A stretch of 45,531 nt of DNA from Komagataeibacter rhaeticus (lineage in GTDB: Bacteria; Pseudomonadota; Alphaproteobacteria; Acetobacterales; Acetobacteraceae): contig NZ_NKTZ01000017.1 in the NCBI RefSeq assembly GCF_003207855.1, positions 1 through 45,531 of the forward strand, written 5' to 3'. Every line of letters starts with the position of its first letter. Position 1 is the stretch's first letter. Positions 1 to 7,755 of the stretch are shown here, in pieces. Both the position numbers and the translations under genes were made by a program. The notes under the pieces are model-generated. The model did no database searches. It saw only the letters and a list, made by a program, of their open reading frames with translations, and was not told where the DNA came from.

Positions 1-45
1 ACGCTCCAATGCCGTCAGTTCAATCGCAACCGCTACACGTCCCAT
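1..45 (-). CDS. IS630-family transposase, N-terminal fragment cut by window edge
   Basis: Reading leftwards from an ATG at 43-45, 15 codons run open to the window edge and give MGRVAVAIELTALER. This resembles the opening of IS630-family transposases, whose N-terminal helix-turn-helix binds the element's inverted repeats. Only the start is visible, so whether the gene is intact cannot be told. The end of the element should lie between 46 and 124. A CTAG at about 95-98 is a possible insertion point, since this family favours targets containing TA, but I could not identify a terminal repeat with confidence. The identification rests on a short match recalled from family sequences. Confidence 0.55.
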   Translation of the reverse strand, partial: MGRVAVAIELTALER

Positions 46-124
46 TCGATTACCCCTGCCATCAGGATAATCATATAAACTTCTCGATCAGGACACTAGT
101 TGTCATTCAGGATATAGTGGAACG

Positions 125-958
125 ATGAAAAAGAGCATGAAGATGCAGGACGCTTTTGATCCGTATCTTGAACGTATGGTTTCACAGTCTGAAACTTCCT
201 CACGTCGCATCAAAGCCAAGCTCAGTGACAGTTATGCATGGTGTTTCTGCGAATTCTGCGAAAAACCTACTGAATATTCAGCAATTTTAGAGGCACCAAA
301 GGTCGTTAAACGCCTCCAAAGAAGAAATGCCAAAGTTGTATCGCAGAGAGAGACTATATATGTCGCTGCTCAGGAAAGAGCTGATGCATTAGTCTTGCGT
401 TATGAGCAGGCATGCGAAGGCAAATTTGGCCCCTATGAGGCTGCCCGCATGTTGATGCACTATTGCGATATTCCTGAAATGCAGGGAGGTCGATCTGTAG
501 ATGGCTTTCGAGAACAAATTGAAAGAAAAATGCTATTTGCAGAATGGGCTCGGCATGGTGAGCCCGTTTGGACCACTAGACTACTGGGGCAGACGGACGG
601 AGATGCAAAACCCAGCAAGCTCTATTGCGAAACACATAATCCAAGACGCAGCGATGATGCCCGTCGCGCTTACCAGCGAGATAGACGCTTCATACTAGAG
701 TATCATGATTTCATTGAGAAAATCTGGAGCCAAGTCATTAACGCCGGTTCTCACCCAACATGGGATATTGAAAGCCATGCTCACGTCAGGAGAGAAGCTC
801 GCCGCCAACTTCAGGCCCTTAAATCGCCCACCAGCATGATCGGCGATTTTCTAACTCAAGGGACTATGAATCAGGCTGAAATAGCGCGTCACCTTGGCGT
901 ATCTCGCCAGGCAGTTTCAGCAGCTATCAGACGACGCGCCAAGAAATCAGCCGAATAA
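125..958 (+). CDS. Unrecognised Cys-rich protein with C-terminal helix-turn-helix
   Basis: A 277-residue protein I cannot name. It has a Cys cluster at C40, C42 and C45, and a second Cys/His patch (YCETHNPRRS) near residue 168 followed by a strongly basic stretch rich in Arg; together these could bind a metal. The last 30 residues (MNQAEIARHLGVSRQAVSAA and following) form a typical helix-turn-helix ending in basic residues. It is therefore probably a DNA-binding regulator. The gene is clearly lower in G+C than the chromosome to its right, and its end lies only 8 bases from the end of the convergent integrase gene, so it belongs to the inserted DNA. A weak GGA-type ribosome site precedes the ATG; an in-frame ATG four codons later is an alternative start. 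Confidence 0.7.
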   Translation: MKKSMKMQDAFDPYLERMVSQSETSSRRIKAKLSDSYAWCFCEFCEKPTEYSAILEAPKVVKRLQRRNAKVVSQRETIYVAAQERADALVLRYEQACEGKFGPYEAARMLMHYCDIPEMQGGRSVDGFREQIERKMLFAEWARHGEPVWTTRLLGQTDGDAKPSKLYCETHNPRRSDDARRAYQRDRRFILEYHDFIEKIWSQVINAGSHPTWDIESHAHVRREARRQLQALKSPTSMIGDFLTQGTMNQAEIARHLGVSRQAVSAAIRRRAKKSAE

Positions 959-966
959 CGCCAATG

Positions 967-2163
967 TCATCGCTGCCTGAGTGTCCATTCATCAATCATG
1001 TCAGCCCAGTCTTGCAGCATAGCGGTGCGCTGCTCACGATATTCAGCTTTATTGTAAACGGCTCTTACGCCTTTCTGTTCGTGGGCGAGGCACTTCTCGA
1101 TCCAATCGGTATTGTAGCCGGCCTCATGCAGCAGAGTGCTTGCCGTCCTGCGCAAATCATGAGGACCAAATTTTGCGAGCGGCTTTCCTTCTTTCTGAGC
1201 GAGCTTGTAGGTCAGCGTGAGTACTTGGTTGAGCGTTGCGCTACTCATCGGCTGATCGGTGTCGTAGCGGGACGGCAATATGTAATCTGAGCCACCGGAA
1301 AACGTCTTCAGGGCGATGAAAATATCGAGCGCCTGTCGCGACAGAAATACTAAATGGGGATTACGCCGCTTCATCCGCTCTTTAGGGATCGTCCAAAGCG
1401 CCTGACTAAAACTGACCTCGCTCCACGTTGCATTGGTCAACTCGCTCTTTCGGACCATCGTCAACAAAAGCAGCTTGGCTGCGGCCCGGATCGAGGGGGT
1501 CGTGCCAATGCGCTCGATGTACTGATACATCAGGCCGATCTCTTCAGGCGTCAGAGCGCGATCCCTTGGCTCAAATTTTGCTATGCTGATCGGACGAACC
1601 AGTTCAGCCGGATTTTCGACCTTCTGCCCTCGTTCGATAGCCCACCGGTAGACCTGGAACATCACCTCTCTTGCGTGGACCGCAGTTGCCGGAGCGCCAC
1701 GTTCGACGATGGCGTCAGTCAGCGCCCGCAGGTCTTCATGGGTAATTTCCACAAGCTTCTGACTGGCGAATTTAGGCTTCAGCTCACGCTCGTAGACGGA
1801 TTTGCGCATGTCACGAGTTGAGTCCGCCATCTGATATCCGCGCAGCCACTTCTCGGCCCACGCTCCGAACGTCTCCACGCCCTTGATACGCGCCTTTTCG
1901 CGAGCTTTTTCCTTCGCAGGTGACTTACCTGCTGCAATCAGCTTTTTAGCCTCTCCTAATTGCTCACGGGCTTCGGCCAGAGTGATGCCTCCAACGCCGT
2001 ACCGTCCGAAAGTCAAAGTCTCCTGCCTGCCGTGGATCGCGTAGTTGTAGCGAAACGAAATGCTCCCCGCCGGTGTTACTGCGACGTATAACCCATCGCG
2101 GTCATTTACCTTGTAGAGCTTATCCGCAGGCTTGAGGTTGCGCAGTTTGGTATCGGTCAGCAT
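967..2163 (-). CDS. int: P4-type tyrosine integrase of a genomic island
   Basis: A 398-residue site-specific recombinase that would insert and excise an island by cutting and rejoining DNA at an attachment site. Residues 1-90 match the arm-binding domain of P4-like integrases (DUF4102), residues 97-190 the core-binding domain, and 205-380 the catalytic domain. All catalytic residues are visible: R238 (TMVRKSEL), K265, H335 and R338 (PHDLRR), H361 (LAHEQ) and nucleophile Y370 (AVYN). The start at 2163 (MLTDTKL) was chosen because it is the usual start of this family; an ATG 12 codons upstream adds a sequence unlike it. It reads away from guaA, whose 3' end is 305 bases upstream, the usual layout for an island in guaA. 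It appears intact. Confidence 0.93.
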   Translation of the reverse strand: MLTDTKLRNLKPADKLYKVNDRDGLYVAVTPAGSISFRYNYAIHGRQETLTFGRYGVGGITLAEAREQLGEAKKLIAAGKSPAKEKAREKARIKGVETFGAWAEKWLRGYQMADSTRDMRKSVYERELKPKFASQKLVEITHEDLRALTDAIVERGAPATAVHAREVMFQVYRWAIERGQKVENPAELVRPISIAKFEPRDRALTPEEIGLMYQYIERIGTTPSIRAAAKLLLLTMVRKSELTNATWSEVSFSQALWTIPKERMKRRNPHLVFLSRQALDIFIALKTFSGGSDYILPSRYDTDQPMSSATLNQVLTLTYKLAQKEGKPLAKFGPHDLRRTASTLLHEAGYNTDWIEKCLAHEQKGVRAVYNKAEYREQRTAMLQDWADMIDEWTLRQR

Positions 2164-2185
2164 CGGTTCGTGGCATCCACACAAC

Positions 2186-2291
2186 GATACCATGATCAAA
2201 AACCACCAAAATAATCAGAGAAATCTCTTTTTATTCAATTGGTTATAAACAATTGATACCATGACACCCGCAAAGTGCCTGACATGGTATC
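2186..2291. repeat. GATACCATG repeats upstream of the integrase gene
   Basis: GATACCATGA occurs directly at 2186-2195 and 2255-2264, and its inverted form CATGGTATC at 2283-2291. The second and third copies face each other across 19 bases. They flank the start of the integrase gene, where an excisionase, repressor or the integrase itself would bind. The repeats are seen directly; the function is inferred. Confidence 0.55.
2235..2256 (-). promoter_or_regulatory. Inverted repeat in the integrase promoter region
   Basis: TCAATTG (2235-2241) and CAATTGA (2250-2256) form a perfect 7-base inverted repeat around the 8-base AT-rich spacer GTTATAAA. It lies about 70 bases upstream of the integrase start, in a suitable place for a promoter overlapped by an operator. 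No clear -35 and -10 pair could be fixed. Confidence 0.4.
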
Positions 2292-2320
2292 AACAAAAAT
2301 CATGGCATCAGACTCAGTCA

Positions 2321-2460
2321 GTGCCACGCACTATGCCATAAAAAATAACTGCTTGGCGATACCGTTTGGTGCCAGACAATGCCGGGCCCAAAAACAAAAA
2401 AGCCCGCATTTCTGCGGGCTTTAAGGCACTTCCATGCCGGGTGGTGCCACCCTATGCCAG
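2321..2460. repeat. Three GTGCCA-type direct repeats between integrase and guaA end
   Basis: The pattern GTGCCA, five bases, then (A)TGCC occurs at 2321-2338, 2369-2383 and 2444-2460. All three copies have the same orientation, with starts 48 and 75 bases apart. Repeated short sites between an integrase gene and its attachment site are typical of arm-type binding sites for the DUF4102 domain. The similarity is seen; binding is inferred. Confidence 0.5.
2398..2423 (-). terminator. Rho-independent terminator downstream of guaA
   Basis: A 10-base perfect stem (AAAGCCCGCA / TGCGGGCTTT) with the loop TTTC. Read on the minus strand it is followed by a run of T with few interruptions (the A-rich stretch 2388-2400 on the plus strand). 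It would stop guaA transcripts about 45 bases after the stop codon, before the integrase gene. Confidence 0.8.
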
Positions 2461-2468
2461 ACGCGGGA

Positions 2469-2486
2469 TCATTCCCACTCAATCGT
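2469..2486. other. Probable island attachment site in the guaA 3' end
   Basis: The last codons of guaA (for IEWE and the stop) lie here. The 3' end of guaA is an established insertion hotspot for islands with tyrosine integrases, which restore the gene's end on insertion. The integrase next door, the drop in G+C beyond this point and the intact GuaA C-terminus all fit. The second copy of the core repeat, at the far end of the island, is outside the window, so the exact core is not proven. Confidence 0.55.
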
Positions 2487-4070
2487 GCCAGGCGGCTTGG
2501 AAGTAATATCATAGGTTACACGGTTCACTCCCCGCACTTCATTAACAATCCGTCCCGCCACGCGGTTAAGGAATGACATGTCAAACGGGTAGATATCCGC
2601 CGTCATGCCATCCGTGCTGGTAACGGCGCGCAGGGCGCAGGCATAATCATAGGTACGGCCATCCCCCATCACGCCCACGGTGCGCACGGGCAACAGCACG
2701 GCAAAGGCCTGCCAGATGGCATCGTACAACCCGGCCGAACGGATTTCCTCCAGGAAGATGGCATCCACGCGCCGCAGCAGGGCCAGCTTTTCACGCGTGA
2801 TGGCACCGGGAATGCGGATGGCCAGCCCCGGACCGGGGAACGGATGGCGCCCGACAATGGCTTCGGGAATATCCATCTCGCGGCCCAGTTCGCGCACTTC
2901 ATCCTTGAACAGTTCGCGCAGCGGCTCGACCAGCTGCATCTTCATCCGTTCCGGCAGGCCGCCCACGTTGTGGTGCGACTTGATGGTCACCGACGGGCCA
3001 CCGGTAAAGCTGACGCTCTCGATCACATCGGGGTACAGCGTGCCCTGCGCCAGGAAGTCGGCCCCCCCCAGCTTGGCCGCTTCTTCCTCGAACACCTCAA
3101 TGAACAGGCGGCCAATGGTCTTGCGCTTGATTTCGGGGTCGCTCACCCCTTCCAGCGCATTCAGGAACAGATCGGACGCATCACGGTGAATCAGATGGAT
3201 GTTGAAGCGGTCACGGAAGGTACGGATCACCTCATCCGCCTCACCCGCGCGCAGGATGCCGGGATCGACGAAGATGCAGGTCAGCTGGTCGCCAATCGCC
3301 TGATGGATCAGCACGGCGGCAACCGATGAATCCACACCGCCCGACAGGCCGCAGATCACCCGCCCCTTGCCCACCTGCTGGCGGATGCGGGCGATTTCCA
3401 TATCCCGGAAGCCCGCCATGGTCCATGTGCCCCGGCAGCCCGCCACATCATGGGTAAAGTTGCGCAGCAGGGCCGCACCGTGGGGGGTATGCACCACTTC
3501 GGGGTGGAACTGCATGCCGTACAGCCGGCGGCCTTCATCGGCGATGATCGCGTACGGCGCGCCTTCGCTTACGGCCACGGCCTGGAAACCCGGCGGCAGT
3601 TTTGTCACGCGGTCGCCATGGCTCATCCAGACCTGTTCGCGCCCGCCGCGTGCCCATGTGCCACGGAACAGGGCACAGTCCTTGACGATATCGATATGCG
3701 CGCGACCGAATTCGCGGTGTTCGGACGATTCAACCGCCCCGCCAAGCTGGCGGCACATGGCCTGCTGGCCGTAACAGATGCCCAGTACCGGCACATTCAG
3801 CGCAAAGACCACATCGGGGATGGTGGGGGCATTCGCATCCAGCACGCTGGCCGGGCTGCCGGACAGGATGATCCCCTTCGGCGCGAAGGCACGGATTCTT
3901 TCCGCGCTGGCGGAATACGGCCAGATTTCGCAATACACCCCGCTTTCGCGCACGCGGCGGGCAATCAGCTGCGTGACCTGGCTGCCAAAATCGAGGATCA
4001 GGATCCGATCCTCGTGCAGGGCTTCATCAAGGGCTGCCGGGGGGGCGGTCTTCACGGTATCGGTCATCAT
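2469..4070 (-). CDS. guaA: GMP synthase (glutamine-hydrolysing)
   Basis: Converts XMP to GMP using ATP and glutamine, the last step of guanine nucleotide synthesis. The 533-residue protein has both expected parts. The N-terminal class I glutamine amidotransferase carries nucleophile C99 (GICYGQQ), with H189 and E191 (QFHPEV) completing the triad. The ATP pyrophosphatase domain has the P-loop SGGVDSS at 243-249, followed by the C-terminal dimerisation domain ending PPGTIEWE. The length is normal and the end intact although an island seems to have entered here. Two consecutive ATG codons leave the start uncertain by one residue. It is divergent from the exported-protein gene at 4236, with 165 bases between them for both promoters. 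No purine riboswitch fold was recognised there. Confidence 0.98.
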   Translation of the reverse strand: MMTDTVKTAPPAALDEALHEDRILILDFGSQVTQLIARRVRESGVYCEIWPYSASAERIRAFAPKGIILSGSPASVLDANAPTIPDVVFALNVPVLGICYGQQAMCRQLGGAVESSEHREFGRAHIDIVKDCALFRGTWARGGREQVWMSHGDRVTKLPPGFQAVAVSEGAPYAIIADEGRRLYGMQFHPEVVHTPHGAALLRNFTHDVAGCRGTWTMAGFRDMEIARIRQQVGKGRVICGLSGGVDSSVAAVLIHQAIGDQLTCIFVDPGILRAGEADEVIRTFRDRFNIHLIHRDASDLFLNALEGVSDPEIKRKTIGRLFIEVFEEEAAKLGGADFLAQGTLYPDVIESVSFTGGPSVTIKSHHNVGGLPERMKMQLVEPLRELFKDEVRELGREMDIPEAIVGRHPFPGPGLAIRIPGAITREKLALLRRVDAIFLEEIRSAGLYDAIWQAFAVLLPVRTVGVMGDGRTYDYACALRAVTSTDGMTADIYPFDMSFLNRVAGRIVNEVRGVNRVTYDITSKPPGTIEWE

Positions 4071-4235
4071 GTGTCTTTCGGTCGCGGCATTATCGATAGG
4101 CTAGGCTTCCAGCATGATCTGGCAACAGAGTGCAAGGGCGGGATAGTCTTTCGTGCCCGGATAGCACAATATACGGCATCACGGCAGGCCGCCCCGTGCC
4201 CCTGCCCACATAAAACCGGACCCCGGGATTGTTCC

Positions 4236-4628
4236 ATGACGACGCGCCATTCCGCGCTGCCTGCGCCTGCCTTCCTTGCCCTGCTTGCCTGCCTGTGCGC
4301 CCTGCCGTTTCCGGCCATGGCCGAAAGCCCGCTGGGACTATGGACCGGCCGGCTTGTTGCCGACCGGGGCAGCTGTGATGATGAAACCCGCGACACCTCC
4401 ACATTCCAGATCGAGACCAGGCACATCACCTTCACCCCTGCCGACGGCTCGATCCTGCTGACCGGCGTGCCGGAAAAGGGCTATGCCCACTACCATGCCG
4501 AAGCGCTGATCCAGCAGCCCTCCGGCGCGCCCTTTCCCATGGTGTTCGAAGCCCACCCGGAAGGCAGGACCATAGTCGGCACGTACGGCACCCCGCGCTG
4601 CCGTGCCCATATCGTGCTGAAACGCTAG
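4236..4628 (+). CDS. Small exported protein of unknown function
   Basis: A 130-residue protein with a clear Sec signal peptide: basic start, hydrophobic core at about residues 11-23, and a probable cut after A29 (AMA|ES). The mature part is about 100 residues, with one Cys near each end (SCDDE and PRCRAH), which could form a disulfide bond in the periplasm. I do not recognise the family. The open frame extends much further upstream but only as the antisense of guaA, so the ATG just before the signal peptide was taken as the start. It is followed 95 bases later by the Nudix gene on the same strand. Confidence 0.72.
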   Translation: MTTRHSALPAPAFLALLACLCALPFPAMAESPLGLWTGRLVADRGSCDDETRDTSTFQIETRHITFTPADGSILLTGVPEKGYAHYHAEALIQQPSGAPFPMVFEAHPEGRTIVGTYGTPRCRAHIVLKR

Positions 4629-4723
4629 GCCGCCCCCCGCGTGGACAAGGCGTTCACGCAATCGGGAACAGGCCGGTCTGACATTGGCATGGATGCGCGG
4701 GCCTGATCCTCTATATTCCCTGT

Positions 4724-5236
4724 ATGTCTGACAGAACGACACTTGCCGGGGCGGTCCTGTCCATTGTGGTGCGCGACGGACGCATGCTGCTGGTGCGCAG
4801 GCGCAATCCGCCCGATCAGGGGCTGTGGGGCTTTCCTGGCGGCCGCATCGAACATGGTGAAAGCTATCTGGCCGCGGCCGTGCGCGAACTGCGGGAGGAA
4901 ACCGGCTTTGAAACCCACGCCGAAGGCACGCTGACCGCCTTTGACCTGATTGACCGCGATGGGCATGGACAGATCCGCTTCCACTACCTGATTGTCGCGG
5001 TGAAATGCCACGATAACGGCTGGACCGCCATACGGGCAGGCGATGATGCCTGCGATGTGGGCTGGTTTGACATGACCCAGGTCCATGCCAATCCGGCGGC
5101 CTTCAGCCCCGGCCTGCCCGAACTGGGGGCGCTGGCCCTTTCCCCGCGCGGGATTGCCCCGTGGCCCGTCGCGCAGCAGACCCGCATGCCTGAAAACACC
5201 ATCACCGCACAGCGGCCCGAAAGCATCCTGTCATGA
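4724..5236 (+). CDS. Nudix hydrolase
   Basis: A 170-residue protein of the MutT/ADP-ribose pyrophosphatase-like Nudix group, which cleaves nucleoside diphosphates linked to another group, using Mg2+. The Nudix box is complete: G40, E46, R54, E55, E58, E59 and G61, with hydrophobic positions as expected. The preceding WGFPGG loop is typical of small single-domain members. The Nudix domain fills residues 5-130; the last 40 residues are not conserved in any way I recognise. The substrate cannot be told from sequence. The stop overlaps the start of the response-regulator gene (ATGA), so the two are probably translated together. Confidence 0.9.
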   Translation: MSDRTTLAGAVLSIVVRDGRMLLVRRRNPPDQGLWGFPGGRIEHGESYLAAAVRELREETGFETHAEGTLTAFDLIDRDGHGQIRFHYLIVAVKCHDNGWTAIRAGDDACDVGWFDMTQVHANPAAFSPGLPELGALALSPRGIAPWPVAQQTRMPENTITAQRPESILS

Positions 5237-5583
5237 CCCAGATTTCCGCCCTGATTGTCGAGGACGAGGCCACGATAGCCGAACTGGTGGCAACCATGCT
5301 GGAAACCCAGGGCATTGCCGCCACCATCAGCCCCAGCGTGGCGGATGCCATGCACCGCATCGAAACCACTGCCTACACGCTTGCGCTGGTTGACCTGACC
5401 CTGCCCGATGGGGAACCCGATGCCTTCATCCAGGCGGCGCGCGCACGGGGCAGTCAGGTCATTGCCATGAGCGGCGACCCGGACCGGCTGGCAAGTTACG
5501 CCCCCCTGCCCCTGCTGGAAAAACCCTTCCGCATGAAAGCCCTGCTGGAACAGGTGCGTCAGGCGGTGCCTGTGCCGAACTGA
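5233..5583 (+). CDS. Single-domain response regulator
   Basis: A 116-residue receiver domain without an output domain. The acidic pair E10/D11, the phosphoacceptor D54 (LVDLTLPDG), the switch residue S80 and K97 (EKPF) are all in place, so it should be phosphorylated by a histidine kinase. No kinase gene is in the window. Proteins of this kind act by binding partners or passing on phosphate. Its start overlaps the Nudix stop by four bases. The two gene products may be linked in function, but nothing in the sequence shows how. Transcription probably ends in the palindromic repeat just downstream. Confidence 0.9.
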   Translation: MTQISALIVEDEATIAELVATMLETQGIAATISPSVADAMHRIETTAYTLALVDLTLPDGEPDAFIQAARARGSQVIAMSGDPDRLASYAPLPLLEKPFRMKALLEQVRQAVPVPN

Positions 5584-5602
5584 GAACCGTTTTCAAATAA
5601 TA

Positions 5603-5679
5603 AAAGTTTTTGGGTGCCTTTTTTTCAAAAAGGGGCTCATCCTTCGAAGCTTTTTGAAAAAAGCTTCACCAAAAACTTT
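5603..5679. repeat. Palindromic repeat with three nested stems, copy 1
   Basis: The outer arms AAAGTTTTTGGGTG (5603-5616) and CACCAAAAACTTT (5667-5679) pair nearly perfectly. Between them lie two hairpins: CC-T7-C-A5-GG at 5617-5633, and a perfect 10-base stem with loop GA at 5646-5667 (GAAGCTTTTT / AAAAAGCTTC). The whole could fold as a three-way junction. It lies between the convergent response-regulator and glycosyltransferase genes and would act as a terminator both ways. A related copy is at 21672-21735. Confidence 0.8.
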
Positions 5680-5686
5680 CTTACGA

Positions 5687-7147
5687 TTACGGGGGAACCG
5701 GCAACCGAGCGATGGACTGCACGCGGGCGGCAGGCAGGTCTTCGCGCATGTGTACCCGGTAAAGGCCGACCGGTTCCGCCACCCGGCCATGGCGGCCCCG
5801 CATCACCACGCCCAGGGGCTGCACAAGGGTAAAGTCCGCCCGCTCGAATTCACGGCGCGGGTTGCACACCATCACCCCATCCCCCGCCACACCATGGGGC
5901 AGGCTGAACAGCGCCCAGCGTGGTTCCATGCCCACCACCACCCGGCCGGGCATGACACTGGCCAGTTCCGCCGCCGTGCCGTAATCACATGCCGCGATGA
6001 ATTCTCCCGGACGGGCTACGTCATTGATCCGGGCGGCCAGATCCCGCCATCCCGCCATCTGCCGCAGCGCCACATCCGTATGGGCGGATAACGGGAGCAG
6101 CGCGAACAGGGCCTGCGCATACACCATGGCCCCCATCGCCATGCCACCACCCACGGCCCAGCGCCCCCACCGCCAGCCCAGCACCGCCGTGCCCACGGCC
6201 AGCAGGGGATAGATGACCAGTGGCCAGTTGGCCTGCACCCGGTCCCCCAGCGCATGCTGCACGAACACGCAGGCGGGCACGCAGGTCATGCAGGCCAGCA
6301 GGGCCGCGCCCGGATCATTGCGGGCACGGCGCAGCAGGCACACAAGCCCCCACACAAAAAAAACGGCAATGCCCGGGGTCATCAGCCCCAGTTGCCCCAC
6401 CGTCAGTTCCGTCAGGTACTGGAACGCGCGCGCGGGATGCCAGTCCGCTGTCCGGCCACCCTGCCGGGCAAAGCTGGCCCAGTCATGCCGTGCGTTCCAC
6501 CACACCACCGGCGCTACGACCAGCGCCACCAGCCCCAGCGCGCCCGCCACGCCGGCCGCCTGCCCGCGCACCCATGCCCACCGGCCCCATAGCGCCTGCA
6601 GGCCCAGCCACAGCCCGATTCCCGCCACAGGCAGGATGGCGGTGTATTTGCTGTCAAAGGCCAGTCCCGCGGCCAGACCGGCCAGTCCCCACCACCATGT
6701 CCCTGCCCCCGCCACGATGCGCCCCATGCACCACAGCAGCATGGCCACGAAAAACAGCACCGGCATGTCCGGTGTTATGACAACTGACTGAATTGCCAGC
6801 GCCAGAGTCGCCTGCAGCAGCAAGGCCGCCCGCCAGCCCCGTTCCCGTCCGCCATCGGGCACAAGGTCACGCACCGCACGGATTATGAAAAAGGACAGGC
6901 CACACCCGGCCAGCACCCCCACCAGCCGCGCGCCAAGCGGGCTGTCACCCGCCAGCAGCAGGCCCAGCCGAAGCCACACGGCCACCATGGGCGGATGGTC
7001 CAGGTAGCTGGCGGCCGGGGCCAGCGCCCAGACACGGTAATAGGCTTCATCGGGCGAGAGTGGCAGCCACCCCGCCACAGCCAGCCGCACACAGGCCAGC
7101 AGTCCAAGCGGATACAGCCACCGGCGCGGGCTGTATCCGGCACTCAC
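5687..7147 (-). CDS. ArnT/PMT-like membrane glycosyltransferase
   Basis: A 486-residue integral membrane protein of the dolichyl-phosphate-mannose-mannosyltransferase/ArnT superfamily (PMT_2 type). These enzymes move a sugar from a polyprenyl phosphate carrier to lipid or protein outside the inner membrane. The first periplasmic loop has the conserved acidic start (LSPDEAYYRVWA) and the DHPPM motif near residue 51. About ten hydrophobic helices follow, and the last 110 residues are more soluble. The substrate is not known. Translation starts at a GTG that overlaps the stop of the Lrp-family gene (GTGA), so both genes are made from one message. The gene ends in front of the palindromic repeat. 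Confidence 0.85.
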   Translation of the reverse strand: MSAGYSPRRWLYPLGLLACVRLAVAGWLPLSPDEAYYRVWALAPAASYLDHPPMVAVWLRLGLLLAGDSPLGARLVGVLAGCGLSFFIIRAVRDLVPDGGRERGWRAALLLQATLALAIQSVVITPDMPVLFFVAMLLWCMGRIVAGAGTWWWGLAGLAAGLAFDSKYTAILPVAGIGLWLGLQALWGRWAWVRGQAAGVAGALGLVALVVAPVVWWNARHDWASFARQGGRTADWHPARAFQYLTELTVGQLGLMTPGIAVFFVWGLVCLLRRARNDPGAALLACMTCVPACVFVQHALGDRVQANWPLVIYPLLAVGTAVLGWRWGRWAVGGGMAMGAMVYAQALFALLPLSAHTDVALRQMAGWRDLAARINDVARPGEFIAACDYGTAAELASVMPGRVVVGMEPRWALFSLPHGVAGDGVMVCNPRREFERADFTLVQPLGVVMRGRHGRVAEPVGLYRVHMREDLPAARVQSIARLPVPP

Positions 7148-7614
7148 ACAGGCACGCCGGGGCGGTTGAGACTGGTGCGGATGGTCTGCAGCGTCTGCAC
7201 GCGCACCACATGCGGGGCTTCCGTCAGCTGGCGGGTCAGCAGGTTCTCATGGGTTGCGTCGCGCGCCACCAGCCGGACCAGGAAATCGCCCCCGCCCCGG
7301 ATCATATGGCATTCACGCACCTCCGGCCAGGCCGAGACCTGGGTCTCGAAGGCGGAGAGCACGGTCTCCTTCTGGCTGTCCAGCCCGATCAGGGCAAACA
7401 GCGTGATCGACCAGCCCAGCCGCGCCCCATCCGTATCGGCGTGGTAGCCACGGATCACATGGTCTTCCTCCAGCCGGCGCATGCGGCGCAGGCAGGGCGG
7501 GGCCGAAATACCCACGCGCCGGGCCAGCTCCACGTTCGTCATGCGTCCGTCCAGCTGAAGCTCGGCCACAATCCGACGGTCAATCGCATCAAGATCAGCC
7601 ATCCGTTCCGCCAT
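7144..7614 (-). CDS. Lrp/AsnC-family transcriptional regulator
   Basis: A 156-residue regulator with an N-terminal winged helix-turn-helix (MTNVELARRVGISAPPCLRR) and a C-terminal RAM ligand-binding domain ending at VRVQT. Family members bind amino acids or related small molecules and form octamers. The start at 7614 follows a GAGA-type ribosome site; an ATG four codons later (7602, MADLDAIDRR) is nearly as good. A longer open frame upstream is only the antisense of trxB. It is divergent from trxB with 141 bases between, an arrangement also seen in rhizobia, so it may control trxB. Its stop overlaps the start of the glycosyltransferase. Confidence 0.92.
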   Translation of the reverse strand: MAERMADLDAIDRRIVAELQLDGRMTNVELARRVGISAPPCLRRMRRLEEDHVIRGYHADTDGARLGWSITLFALIGLDSQKETVLSAFETQVSAWPEVRECHMIRGGGDFLVRLVARDATHENLLTRQLTEAPHVVRVQTLQTIRTSLNRPGVPV

Positions 7615-7755
7615 ACGTGTTCCATCTCTCGATAAAGGCGCGAAACGGGTCTTTCCGCGCCACAATAATCCAGCCCTACCTACTCCAACCCTTGCACGGA
7701 CGCCAGTGGACGACCATACCAAAGGAAATTCCGACCATAGGGTTTTTAGGATCTC

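Noticed and set aside
3450-4235. Long open frame leading into the exported-protein gene
   Set aside because: It is antisense to guaA and shows no family likeness; the signal peptide at 4236 marks the real start.
4071-4235. Possible purine riboswitch before guaA
   Set aside because: The gap lacks the conserved loop sequences and three-stem layout of that class.
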